Positions 18,670 through 34,161 of a stretch of DNA of 64,000 nucleotides are shown piece after piece. This DNA is from Eleginops maclovinus. Its lineage: Eukaryota; Chordata; Actinopteri; Perciformes; Eleginopidae. Below the pieces are notes generated by a model that saw nothing but the letters and a program-made list of their open reading frames with translations, had not been told where the DNA came from and did not search any database. The DNA lies in contig NC_086360.1 in assembly GCF_036324505.1 (NCBI RefSeq), positions 14,849,293 to 14,913,292 on the forward strand, in the 5' to 3' direction. The translations under genes and the position numbers were made by a program. Within the stretch, counting starts at the first letter, position 1. Each line of letters opens with the position of its first letter.

Positions 18670-21600
18670 GTTGAGGATACATGGCAACCAATCATTTGGA
18701 TGATATTTTTTTTATACAGTCAACTGTACAATTTTTTTTCTTTTTTTCTTGGGATTATTTTCACACCGGTTCAAACTGGTATTTTCTTTTCATTGCATAT
18801 CTCCTACATGACCCTCCCCCCATAGCAGCTACACATCAACATCAAAGCAACCTGTCTGTGCTCTCACACGATGTTGTCGGGGTTGTGTGCAAGCTGTCTA
18901 TCAACCACCACTATCCATCTGGATTAGATAGGCAGGTTCCTGGAAATTCTCACAAACAACTAGAGATATCAGAGCTGCTGTGTTGAACTAGAGCTGGAGC
19001 TCGGATAGAGCAGCATCACACACTGTCAGACTGATCCCCCCCATGTCTCAATAACATATCAAATCAGAGTCCTTGTTTCTTAACCTTGATTTGAAGTTCA
19101 AACATACAACCTTTATGCAAGTGTTTTAAATTGGCTGACATTAAGTATGAAATACATTGAGTATGCAGATGGAGCATTTCCACATTTTCTTGGCATGAAT
19201 GGAATCCATATTATCATCAGTTCTACAGTTTAAATGTACCACTGCCTCAAGACTCAACTTTATTGGGATATAAATGCACTACACCTGTGTTGTATTGAAC
19301 AGTCTATATTGAACAGTGCTCTGCTGTAAACTGTAAGTTCAGAGAGTCTAAATAAGTGCTAATGAACGCTGGTTATCTTCTGTTGGGAAATGCTGAAGCC
19401 AGAGGTCACCGTTAAAAAAACCTCCAAAAATTGCCTGGAAGATAAACTGCTCACACTGATGCATAACATTATATTAAATGAAAAAGCCTGTAGTCACATT
19501 GGCACAATATTAAACGGTGGTGCATCAATGTTTAAAAAAAAAAAGACCTTTAAAATGAAATAAACCCACGACTAATGGAACAAAGCTGATTGATGATTCA
19601 CATTTTGTGTCAGTGAGAAGGCAATGTTTTTTTTTTAATTACACAACTGCACATTACCTAAAACATGTCCCGGGGAACTCGTATTTAATTTGTTATGTTT
19701 TCTCTCTTCATGTGTAGTGGGAAGCTGGAGAGTGGGACTTGTGAGCAAGCAGTATGAGTTTTGGTATGATGTGAAATAATTAATGTCCGATGTGGCTTTT
19801 TTTAATGCATTCGTCAAATAAAAGACAGTGACCAGAGCAGGGCACGAGGGCAGAGAAAAGACAGGACTTGCAAGGGACATGGTTGGGACATTAAGAGAGG
19901 GCAGCTAATTAGAGAGAAGAGAAGAGGTTAAGGGGGGCGAGGTTAAGAAGAGAAGTCATGAAAAACAAACTGAGAGCAGCGGAGAAGCTCTCTCATCATC
20001 CTGAGGGGCATATCGAGGTAGAGCAGGGACACAGTCTGCACTGATGAATATGTTTCGCTAGGCTCTCTGGGGCTGTCCAATCAGGCAGCGCCATTGATGA
20101 ATAGTCATGAGTCACCTTATCAGCATCACCATGGTTACGCAGATGTGTCTGTGGCCCTGTGAATGTGATGAGGGAATAGAAGTGGGCAAAGCGCCATTCA
20201 GTCTCCTTCCCGCGCACATCTTGATGGCCAATTAGAGCCCAGCAGGAGAGCATCCAGGCCGTGTGCTGGGGCCTCTCTGGCTTTGAGGATAGGGAGAGGA
20301 GCCTTTGAATGAGGGGACAAACGGTGGGATATGGTGCCGATGGTGGTTAAGGTTTTATTGAATAGGAAGAGAGCAAAGTGGGAGGAGGAGCTGGATTAAG
20401 AATGTGCTTGATGATTTAAAATCAAATGAATCGCCAGTAAAGCCAGTGGACGCTCGGCACACACAGGTGAAGGCTGGCCGGATGAGGAGAGGGGAAGTGG
20501 ATGACAAGATATTAAATGAAAAGAACAGGCAAATTAGATTGGACAGGATCAGAGGAGGGGAACGTTATTAGAGAAGCGGAAAAGTGACAGAAGGATGAGT
20601 AGGACATGAGACAGCTGTAGGAGATCAAATAAAGAAAATGGACAAAGGATAGGGACTTGGACAACACATAACGATTTATATAATTCACTAACCTCTCACA
20701 CAGACACATTTTGAAAGTACAGTTTTGTGATGATCATTCCACAAAAGCCCCTTCTCTAGCTGTTTACACTTATTGGAAAGCCCTTCAGGAATTGAAGGGA
20801 GCCATCAAAGAAAGGTACCACTTGTTTTGTACAGTATTGTAAGGATGTCTTTTTAAACATATCAGGGAGGAAAGGGCTCCTTAACTTTCCTGAATCCATC
20901 CTTGACTCATTTTTTTACTTAAATGAACATTTGACTGGGTCATACAAATCAACTGTCATTTCCAGCATAAACTTGATAAGAGCAGTGTTCCCGGCACTGA
21001 ATTGACAAGCCCAGTGCAAACAATGTCACTTGTTTTGTTGCCACTGCTTAACTGCCTGCTTATTTATGTATGAGACAGTGGAGCTATCTACTGCATATTC
21101 CAAACATGTGATAAGATTAGAAGGCAGCTCCATACAATGAGGACACACTCAGGCACTCAGGGAAATTATATGCCTGCCAAAACTCGACGGTGCAAATTAT
21201 TTATTTATCTGGTCCACTTGTCAAGGTCTGTCTGCCTGTTCTGTTGTCTGTAGGGAGGCTGCACTCAAAGGCCAATCCACGCACATAGCTAGGTAGACAG
21301 GCTCAATATTTATTTCTCTTGCTACAACTTTTGCAAAGAAACATTACCACCCGCTCACCATTCTCATTTCACAGCCTGTTGACTACGTTTAAAGTGTGAT
21401 TAATCTTGCATTAGGTGTTTGGCAGCGTGCTCAGTGGATGTGGGCCTAATGCATGAAGTGTGGTGTGTGAACTCTGCCTGGGAAGGTCGATATGGAGGAT
21501 TCATGGAGAGACAAATCTGCCATCCTGTTCCTGTCCCAGTTTGATTTATTCATGGATGACACGTGTTATATTTCCATCTCGCTTCGCTATTACAGATCAA

Positions 21601-24600
21601 TCCGCACAGTGATATTTTATTATGTTAAGGAGCGTGTTTTTTGCGGGAAGAAAGAAAACAATACAAGTAGACTTCACTTATTTCCTTACAGCACGGTGAC
21701 CCCGAACCTTTGCACAGATGTGGGAAAATGTGAATAATGGTGGTGCTAATAACTTAAGTTTATTAGCCAGTATTATCCCACATTTCTTTCTGAATCTGCT
21801 TCAAAACGTTCCCCCTTCCTGTGATTTAGGGCGCCTCCAGGGTATTTCATCACAATGTGTTGCAAAGACCAGTGCATCACAGAGTTGTGTCAGAAGCCGA
21901 GGACGAGTCTCGATCCCTGCCAGACATTTCTTCTCGCCTCAGGATACGCAACGGGGGGGCCCTTTGAAACAAATAGATTCATCTCCCTCACCACGAATAT
22001 GTCACTTCAGTGCACCATTGTTACTTCCTTATTGGCTGTCCTGTTAGTTTTAATCTTTTCTTATGTGTCATTTTTGGCACTTGCTTTCCCCTGCTGAGAT
22101 AAACTAGAAACAAGCGGCTATGTGTTACTATAGTGTGCTCTGTATTTGGTAGCCTTAACTAACTCACATATTCTGCTATCATGCAGTGACAAAGGAGGTT
22201 TTGCCACCTTTTGAGGAACATATGATTTTTTTTCCAAGGCAGGATATATAGAAATGAACATGTTAATAATTGAAATGCCTGAGGGGTGAGGCCAAAATGG
22301 ATGGAAATGTAAAACAGCATTATTGAGATAGAAATTGGGTGGAGAAATCTCATGGCTTAATGTATGCCATGAATGTCTAAGAATAGAAAGTCAATTTGCA
22401 TATAACACATGCAGCAGACACCTACAGTAGCAGATGGATGTGTTTGATATCCCACACAATGCAAAGTAAATAACACAAGAAGGTTTGAATTCAGAATCTA
22501 CTGCCACATGTTGGGAAGTTGCATGCACACTGTGTTTCTCACAGTAAATGTGTGATGAAACTAAGGTTTTCTGATCACTGATGGAGAAAAAAGACCTTCA
22601 GAGAATCTCTCAGGGTCTGGACCACTGACTACCACTTTCAGTAAAAACCTCATTGTCTATAGTGCAAAGTAAAAAATATCTCGAAATCACCACGCGGCAT
22701 TTTTGCTAGAACAGAAATAGAAGTATTATGTTACTACTAGGATTTAAATATAAATACACCTGTAAACTTGACAGGCGGTAAAGTCCATTTTGCAAGGTTA
22801 TTTCTGTGGAATTATTCATAATGTGGATCCAAGGCAAAAAGAGGGGTGAAGCCAAACAATATGCCCAACAAACCACCCCTCTTTCCTTCAACCCGTGATG
22901 ACTCTGCTGTGAAGCTGTGAGCACTAAGAGATGAACTGAGTTAATTTTTATCACCCCATAGGTAACTGTGTTTTATATCTAGGTAAACAATTAGATCAAG
23001 CAGTAAAAACACACACCCTGGTTGTAAATAGCAGTGGCTCTCAGCATGGAGCGATAGATCAACCTCTGTCGTTGAGGCAACCCTTTCACGAAGACAGCAT
23101 GTGCCAAGCAAACCTATAATTACACGGTAGCTTGAGTCGTGGATATAACATTTGCCTCAATCATTATGTTGCATATAGTATGTGTTTCCTTGACAGACAT
23201 GGCCATTCAGGCTGAGGAGAAATGGTTGTAGATTAAACCTTCTTTCTCCTTTTGTTTGTAGTATGTAGAATGGAGTATGGGCTTCTAGACAGCAGAGAGC
23301 TGCCTGTGTACCATCTGATAAATGGAAGGACTAAATAGTTTTTTCAACCAGGTGATTTATTGCTCCTCCTCCAATAGCAATCTTTATCCTTTTCATCTCC
23401 TCTCTTTCGCTCTTCCTTTTCTTTGCCTGTGTTAACTTTTATCCCAGTCACTTCTTACGTTGCCTCTGGCTTTACCCGGAATCCATTTAAGATTCATTCT
23501 CAGATAAAAATCAATCATAGCACAGAGATGAATAATGGCACTGACAATGAAGGGTTGCACATACTGTATTGAGTATAACGCAGGTTGTCCCCTGGCTTGA
23601 TGGGATGATGGTGCATTTTTTTAATAAAACACTTGAAGCATTTCATTATCAAAGGTTTTTTGTTGAGTGGCTTACGACAAATCCACCATTCTCAGTTTAA
23701 TTCTGAAGTGATGGAGTTTCAGCTGATCGGTGTGAATACACCTGTTATTTGGAACATCTTAACATGGATCTTGATTTAGTGTCCCTATTTTTGGAATGTA
23801 AAATCTTTTAACAAACTGAAATGGTAATGATTTAACAGGAAGTGGGGGAATGCCTCTCAGCTCCCCTTAAACAATACTCCAACACCCTCAGTGGATGGTG
23901 TCAGTAAGACAAGCTGCAGGAAGGTAAAGGAATATGCAGCGAGGAGGAGAGGCGTTGACACATGTTTTGCATTTGGAGGATTTCACCTCATTATTTTTCC
24001 ATTAAATCGTTTTTTATATGGTCACAATGACGGTGAGGGGCTGTCCAGATGCTGTCTTCACTATGAGCTCATAGAAAAATGAAAAGGCCAAGAAAAGACC
24101 AATGTTGGTGCCAATTTAATGTCTCAAAAGGTCAACAAAAAAGGTGCTAATGAAAAATTCAGTTTATGAAAAAGGAATGGCTTACTGTTTGCTTAAAACT
24201 AATGGTCTAATTGATAATAATTAATGAATTATTAAATCATGCAACAGCGACTTTAATAGCTGATTCCCATGTGACAGTCTGATCCAGTGATGTAGCTTAA
24301 AAATGGAATATGGAGGGTAAACGGAGGCCTGATGTTTGTTGATCAAATGCTACAACCCCGTTGCAGAAAAAGCTAGTGAATTTGTTTTTTTGTAAGGTAT
24401 GTTTTGTATTTTATGTTGACTTGCTGACACACAGAGCTCAAGTTAATAAGCTAGCTACAGCTGATAATTAAGTTAAAGCTGTTATTTCAGCTAGCAAAAC
24501 TGTCCATACAATAATACACATTGTTCCAAGATAACTGTTAATAACTGATAACAAATCTGCCACAACCATTCCTGTAAGGTAATGTAAGATTGATTGGGTG

Positions 24601-24960
24601 AAACAAATATTGTGTTTTTTTATAACTAACAACAAAAAAATAAAATAACCTCATTAATAAAAATAACCTCATTTATGGATCTTTCCGTTTTCAAACAAAA
24701 TCGAAGAACATTTTAAAAAGGCTGCTCATTTCATAAGATCTGACCCACCAAACAGCCGGACCAGACCACCAATGGATTGCTCATAAAGTTCACAGAGAGC
24801 GCAGAAGAGTCACAGCAGACCAATTAACCTTTCACTCATCCCACTTATCATAAAGGGCCACTTCAGTCATTAGGACAGACAGCACAAGTGATTGAAAATG
24901 AAGGACTGTGTGTATAATCTACAGTGGGAAAACACACGCACAAACACATGTACGCAAGGG

Positions 24961-25094
<134 letters not shown>

Positions 25095-25859
25095 GCTGTC
25101 CTATCCTTTGTTCTCTCTGCATTCTCCTGGGTCCCCCATGGTCTGTGACGTGACAAAAATATAATATTTTTCTGTTTTATTCTTCTTGTAGTTTTTCATT
25201 TCTTCAGGGAATCTATTTATTATTTAAATATTATTATTTTACTTTCCTCAGATGTCAAGTACTTTACAGATCATCTTTAAAAGTATTCCTTAAATTTTTC
25301 CTTTTGAAAATGTTTCTGGTAAGGAAAAATGAAGATGAAGGTGAAGACACTTGATGCTACTGAATATTCTGTTGTTATTGCTTTTAGTGACAAATGTATG
25401 GACATACAATCAATTAAAATACAAAAAGCAACCACTAATTAATTCAAGTGCTTCAATTATTCCCAGAGGGATTTAATAGAAGTAGTAGAAGTGTTGTATT
25501 GAATAAGTGCAAGTGTAATGAAACTTCACTACCCTGTCTCACAGTCAGAGTAGGCCTAACAGAAAGAGCAAAGCAGCCATTACATTGTTTAGAAGCCTGT
25601 GAATATCCGTCATTCCTCTGCTCTACCTTCGCATGATGAACAGTGAGGGTAAATCACGTTGGCTCCCTCTTGGTCTGAAAGCCACCGTCTGCAGCAACGA
25701 GGCTAATACAGGTAATTATGTAGGCATGAAAGGCTCCATGGCTTCCTCGATGATGATTGGCATCTTGATGGATGCAGAGGAGGACAGGGTGGGGTGGCGG
25801 TGAGTTGTTCTGTGGAACAATGGAGGGAAAGGCAGAACAGTCATGAAAGAGAGCGATAT

Positions 25860-25861
<2 letters not shown>

Positions 25862-25951
<90 letters not shown>
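25862..25951 (+). repeat. (AC)n microsatellite, ~90 bp
   Basis: About 45 AC units followed at once by CGTGTGTCC, giving a small ACACACGTGTGT palindrome at the 3' edge. Confidence 0.95.
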
Positions 25952-25954
<3 letters not shown>

Positions 25955-27551
25955 TGTCCTTGTGGTCTGACAGAGACCTATGAAGCTGTAAAGGATAGCG
26001 TATACGGCAAACTGCCAGGATAATTTATTTGTTTGCACTTGGAGGGCGAGTAGGTGTTTTTATCCAGCAGGCTGCCCCAGGCCATGCACACACCATTGAC
26101 TAGCTCTGCTTGGAACAGCAAATTAAGCTACTGCATGAAAATTTGCAGTAGTTGAAGCATGCCAAAATAATTAATTTAAGATTGAATTAACCCTGCTTTT
26201 GTTATTTTGTGATTTATTCTATTTTATTTATGATATTGTCTGAACGTTTTAAGGATTCCTTGACTTTTCATTGATAGAACAGCAGTACATGTGGAGAGAG
26301 GAGATGATATGCAGCAAAGAATCTTTGACTTTAATATCATTCTGAGTTGGGTGTGTATAAAGGAGGTGTACAGTACTTATGTAAAAGGGTTGGTACCTTT
26401 TTTTTAAATAACTGTGGAGTGTTATCGGTAGAACCTTAGATAGGAGGTAGCTCCTAACTCCTCATGGTTTGCAGCAAGAGAAAAGGCACAGAATCAGCCT
26501 CAAATGATCATGCTGTCTCCCCAGCTCACCCCGCGCATGTGTGTGTGTTTGTGTATAGTCTGCCCTAATCAAAGATAGGAACCACTCAATACGCAAATAA
26601 CCGATCACCTCTGAGCTTTCCCCAAGGACAGTGTACCACAGAAACTGAATATTGAGCGTCTTGTAATCCACTTTTGTCCGGAATCTAAGGTGTGTTATGT
26701 GTTCAGACGGAAGAATGACATTTGTGCTGGAGGCCAAATCAAAGAAAGCAACAGTAATTTGCATATTAAGAGTAGTAATTTGCATTAACCGATGTGTTTA
26801 GTTTTTGCCAAAATGAGATTATTATCTGCGAATGGATTTCCAGGTCCATATATTCAGTGAAACATCTGACTATATTATAGGAGACCTTAGGCAGTCTTGT
26901 TTTTAAGGAAGAGTCTGTCCTTCTGCCTTTACCGCAGAATGAACCCTTCTGAGAACTACTTAATGGTTCATTGACCATCTGATGGCTTTCCTTCAGGATG
27001 GCTTTATATCTTTCACACTGGTCTAACCTCAAACATACACAGTCTCAGCCTTCAGATGGTGATCTCCTGCTGAAATTCATATCTTTTGATTTTCTTACTC
27101 CTCCCTTGACCCTGTGTGATGTGTCATTTTCACTTGGAGTTTTGTTTCTTTCTAGAGCTTTCTGTTTAGCTGAAAGCAGCAATATTCCCTAAGGTATCCA
27201 GGGAGACTATATTTACTATTTAGCATTTATTCTGTGGTTTTCCTTCTTCTATACAACAATTTACTCTGAGTTGATACCTTATTAATATATTAAAATAACT
27301 GACCTTGGGTCTCTTTTATTCTCAAAAATGTTAAGTCATAAGAAATGGAATTGACTTGTTCTTTAAGGGACATATTTCCTAAAACACAAAGCTAGTTCAT
27401 TAGGAATCCTGTGTCGTTGAACGCAATGTATCACTGCTGCAGCTAGGTGCTTCTTAATCGAAGTTCTGTGAAAAATATCTGCATTATCTCATATTCTGAT
27501 TGGGTCTATATTTTCCTTGAATTCAACTACAATTATTTTGTTTTCATCCAG

Positions 27552-27790
27552 GTGTGCGGTGATTTATCCGATTCCCCAGAGCCAGGGCCAGTCACCTGCA
27601 TGGAGCCCTTCTTGGTGCGAAGGCTGTCTTGCCGGTCGGTCCAGTTGCCCCCTTTGGCCTTTAGACTGGCAGAGCAGTATTATTGTGATCGCAAGCCCGA
27701 GTCAGACACAGTCACAGTTCCACCACGGCCCACAACACTGCCGCTACGTACCCCGCCACTCATCGCCATCACCTCCGCTGAGACCAGCAG
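27552..27790 (+). CDS. pde4d: PDE4D exon of the PDE4D7 long-isoform type (N-terminal region before UCR1)
   Basis: Acceptor TTTTCATCCAG and donor GTAGGA flank 239 bases: 79 codons plus two bases. The translation begins VCGDLSDSPEPGPVTC and contains MEPFLVRRLSCRSVQLPPLA and RPTTLPLRTPPLIAITSAET. These are clearly homologous to the human PDE4D7 N-terminus (MEPYLVRRLSC, QLPPLAFRQ, RPTSLPL, LIAITSAES). The RRLS motif matches the PKA site around Ser42 of human PDE4D7. The exon ends in AG of a split codon, the same phase as the D4 exon, so it can join the common FDVDNG exon, which lies outside the window. The role is isoform-specific regulation of a cytosolic cAMP phosphodiesterase. PDE4B shares a related segment, but the MEP-LVRRLSC stretch fits PDE4D best. 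Confidence 0.92.
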
Positions 27791-27798
27791 GTAGGATT

Positions 27799-31520
<3,722 letters not shown>

Positions 31521-31528
31521 GTGGCTGA

Positions 31529-32003
31529 CAGTGTTGGGTGTAACGTTACAAAAGCGATGGAGTTACAGTAATGTATTACTTTTTGCTGTAATTTTAGAAA
31601 GCTTGTCGACCAAATCATCGTTAACACACCGATGACAAGGTGAGCTAACGTTGCCATAGAGACTCGTTCATATACAGCAGGTTACAGGGCCGTGCAGAGG
31701 CTCCACTAACATGTTATTAATAATACACAGCGACGTAATGTTACCGGTATCACATATTATTCAGCCCACTTAAACGGTGCATACGTTTAATTCCAGCATA
31801 CTGCCATAGATAGCTTTAATTAATGAGCTGCAATAAACTACATTTTAGCATTTAAAGCCCTACTTTTGTGGTAACTCAAAGTAACGCAAAAGTAGTGTAA
31901 AGCATTAGAGTACAGAGACAGTAATAATGTAATGTAACTTATTACTTTAAAAAGACAGTAATATGTACTGTATTACATTTTGGAAGTAACTTGCCCAACA
32001 CTG
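31529..32003. mobile_element. Non-autonomous hAT-type element (475 bp) with perfect 8-bp TSD
   Basis: Termini CAGTGTTGGG and CCCAACACTG are perfect inverted repeats of 10 bp. Further in, both ends carry GTAAC/GTTAC-rich sequence. It is flanked by GTGGCTGA at 31521-31528 and again at 32004-32011. Eight-base duplications and CAGTG ends indicate hAT. Elements with this CAGTGTTGGG start are widespread in teleost genomes. No transposase frame is present. Confidence 0.87.
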
Positions 32004-32011
32004 GTGGCTGA

Positions 32012-33862
32012 TAATCAGTTCTGTTAAATACGTATTGGCACATACAGGGAAACCCTAATTATCTTCAGCATTAATAGTTATCTCATGTTCCCATTAGTGC
32101 AATATCACATTCTAATTCACACTGTAAGCAGGAAAGTAAAGAAACATGAGAAAAAATAAAGAACTGCCTGACAGTAAAAAAAAAAAAACTGAAACCGAAG
32201 ATAATCAATAATATAATGATATTATATTTTTTATCGTGGTGACTGAATCTTCCTTATGGCTTGCAGTTCTCATGCTTTTTTATTACTGACAGTTAGTTTC
32301 GAAGAAATAACAAATGAATATGTTTAATCCAGTGGCAAACCTATTTGGATGGTGTGCAAATGTAGAAAGTTGCCCAATCGGTACTCTGTTTCTTAATGTG
32401 GACTCCATATGCATGATGATAATTGATTTCCCAGTAACCTTGTTTAGATAGAAATAATCAAACGTAAATTTGATTTGTACACAAATTAGGTTTGAGTTCA
32501 TCTTTCTGTATGTGCGGTATGCAGTTCTGCTGTTGGATCAGTGTATCCCAGTGGGTAATATGGTTTCCCTTTGTAAGTAAAGGTGCACCAACACAAACTG
32601 CTCATGTGTGCATGAAAGGCTTGCCCATATTGCTCTGAGCACTGTCCTGCCACCAGTTCATTTACCTGTCACTTCTGTTCCTAAGTTACCTTGTTTCTGA
32701 GATGAAAACATTTCTGTCTTTAAGCAGACACAATTGTAATCCCCTCACTTGCTAGCTACCAGGGTAATGGGCCTGAGCAGCAAGGCATAGAGAGAGCAAA
32801 TAAAGACATCAGTCTTCCCTGGAAGTGATGACAAACATAAGAGAGTAGGAGAGGATAAGAGTGGCTGGGAGTTTGCACTACCCTCTACCCCACGTACATC
32901 ACAGGCACAGACATATACTGACCTTTGGTAAAATTCATTCATTTCAAGGTGATCTTTTTTACCTGCACTGTACTTAATGCCTGTTGTCACAGATACCTTC
33001 CTAATGTGTCCACTTCTTCAACAAACTGATAATTTTGTGATAACTGATATCTTTATTGGTCTATGTAATAAAAGAGGTTAGGTGTTGTTATGTGATTTGG
33101 CCACCTGACTCTCTGCCCACTCCCACCTCCTGCTTTTTACTCCTGGAGGATTTTAGGGGAGGTGCTTTGGGTGGGTCCCTCATGTTTATGTATCACAGTG
33201 CTCCCTATATCCCGTCGCAGCCTGTTCTTTGCAGGGGACTTGAGAAGAAGGACAGTATTGGATGTTGTTATGTCCGGATGGTTTTACGCACACCGTGGGT
33301 TCAGTTAACAAGAGCCGCAGGGGTTTGCAGCATTTTGCATAATATTGTGGTGACACACCTCCGCCTGTGTGGACTGTCCATGATAGCTTTTACCGTCGCA
33401 GCAACAAAAGCACCTTGCTGAGATGGGCGTGAACGGAGAACGCAGGGAACATTTGTAAACCGGACAAAATTGAGTTCCTCCTCACAGCTCTGTGTCTGGG
33501 ACACTTCTTCCCTCCACACCGTAGTTTTAGGTCTCCCTCGTGATGTGTAAATGGATTAATGTGTGGCTCTGTGCGATGTGTTTCTGCAGGGCACTGAGGA
33601 TAAAGTTAATGGAGTTTAACTCAATACGTGAACCCCAAAACTCAAACTGGACGGAAATCATCAAGAATAACTGAAAGTTGTCTCGATTACTTATATGTTT
33701 GTAATGTTGCATTCGGAGCATTCTTTTGGTTTCTAAAACATACTTTAACTCGGAGTGGTGTTAACCCCCCCACCTCCGACACCCGCCTCCAAGTCATTCA
33801 ATTTAAATATAAAGTGTTATATTTATTGTACAAAATATTTCCAAAGCAACGTTGCAAGGAGG
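32012..33862 (+). promoter_or_regulatory. pde4d: Intron, then probable promoter/5' leader of the PDE4D4-type transcript
   Basis: 32012-33050 is plain AT-rich intron. From about 33150 the base composition becomes more mixed, and a GC-richer CpG-bearing zone begins near 33340. The D4-type ATG is at 33863, and no acceptor is needed upstream of it because D4 is a first exon. The transcription start cannot be fixed. The last 80 bases before the ATG are AT-rich (TTTAAATATAAAG near 33800) and contain an in-frame alternative start only at non-ATG codons. Confidence 0.35.
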
Positions 33863-34161
33863 ATGGACCCTGCCTGCGGGAAAGTGGGCACGGCGACGTT
33901 GGCCACCGTTGGCGGAACCGGCGTGAGTGCGAAGGCACCTAAACATCTGTGGAGGCAGCAGAACCTGCCCGCGCTCTCTCCGCTCCACCACGCGCTGGTA
34001 GTGCGCAAGAACGACCGCGTGAGACAAAGAGGCTTTTCGGACACCGAGAGATACCTCAACCCGAGGAACATGGACCGGACTTACGCCGTGGACACGGGGC
34101 ACCGACCCGGGCTGAAGAAATCCAGGATGTCGTGGCCGTCGTCGTTTCAAGGTCTTCGACG
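33863..34161 (+). CDS. pde4d: PDE4D4-type first coding exon
   Basis: ATG at 33863 opens 99 codons plus two bases, ended by donor GTAAGG. Landmarks: APKHLW (residues 25-30), [10 protein letters not shown] (56-65), MDRTYAV (70-76) and [17 protein letters not shown] (79-95), then QGLRR. All match the human PDE4D4 N-terminus ([39 protein letters not shown]); PDE4A4/5 has a weaker version. The exon ends with CG of a split Arg codon, the same phase as the D7-type exon. The long Pro/His-rich insert of human PDE4D4, between HLWR and the GYSDTERYL block, is nearly absent here (about 25 residues, no polyproline). High CpG content fits a promoter-proximal first exon. The product is a cAMP phosphodiesterase isoform. 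Confidence 0.94.
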
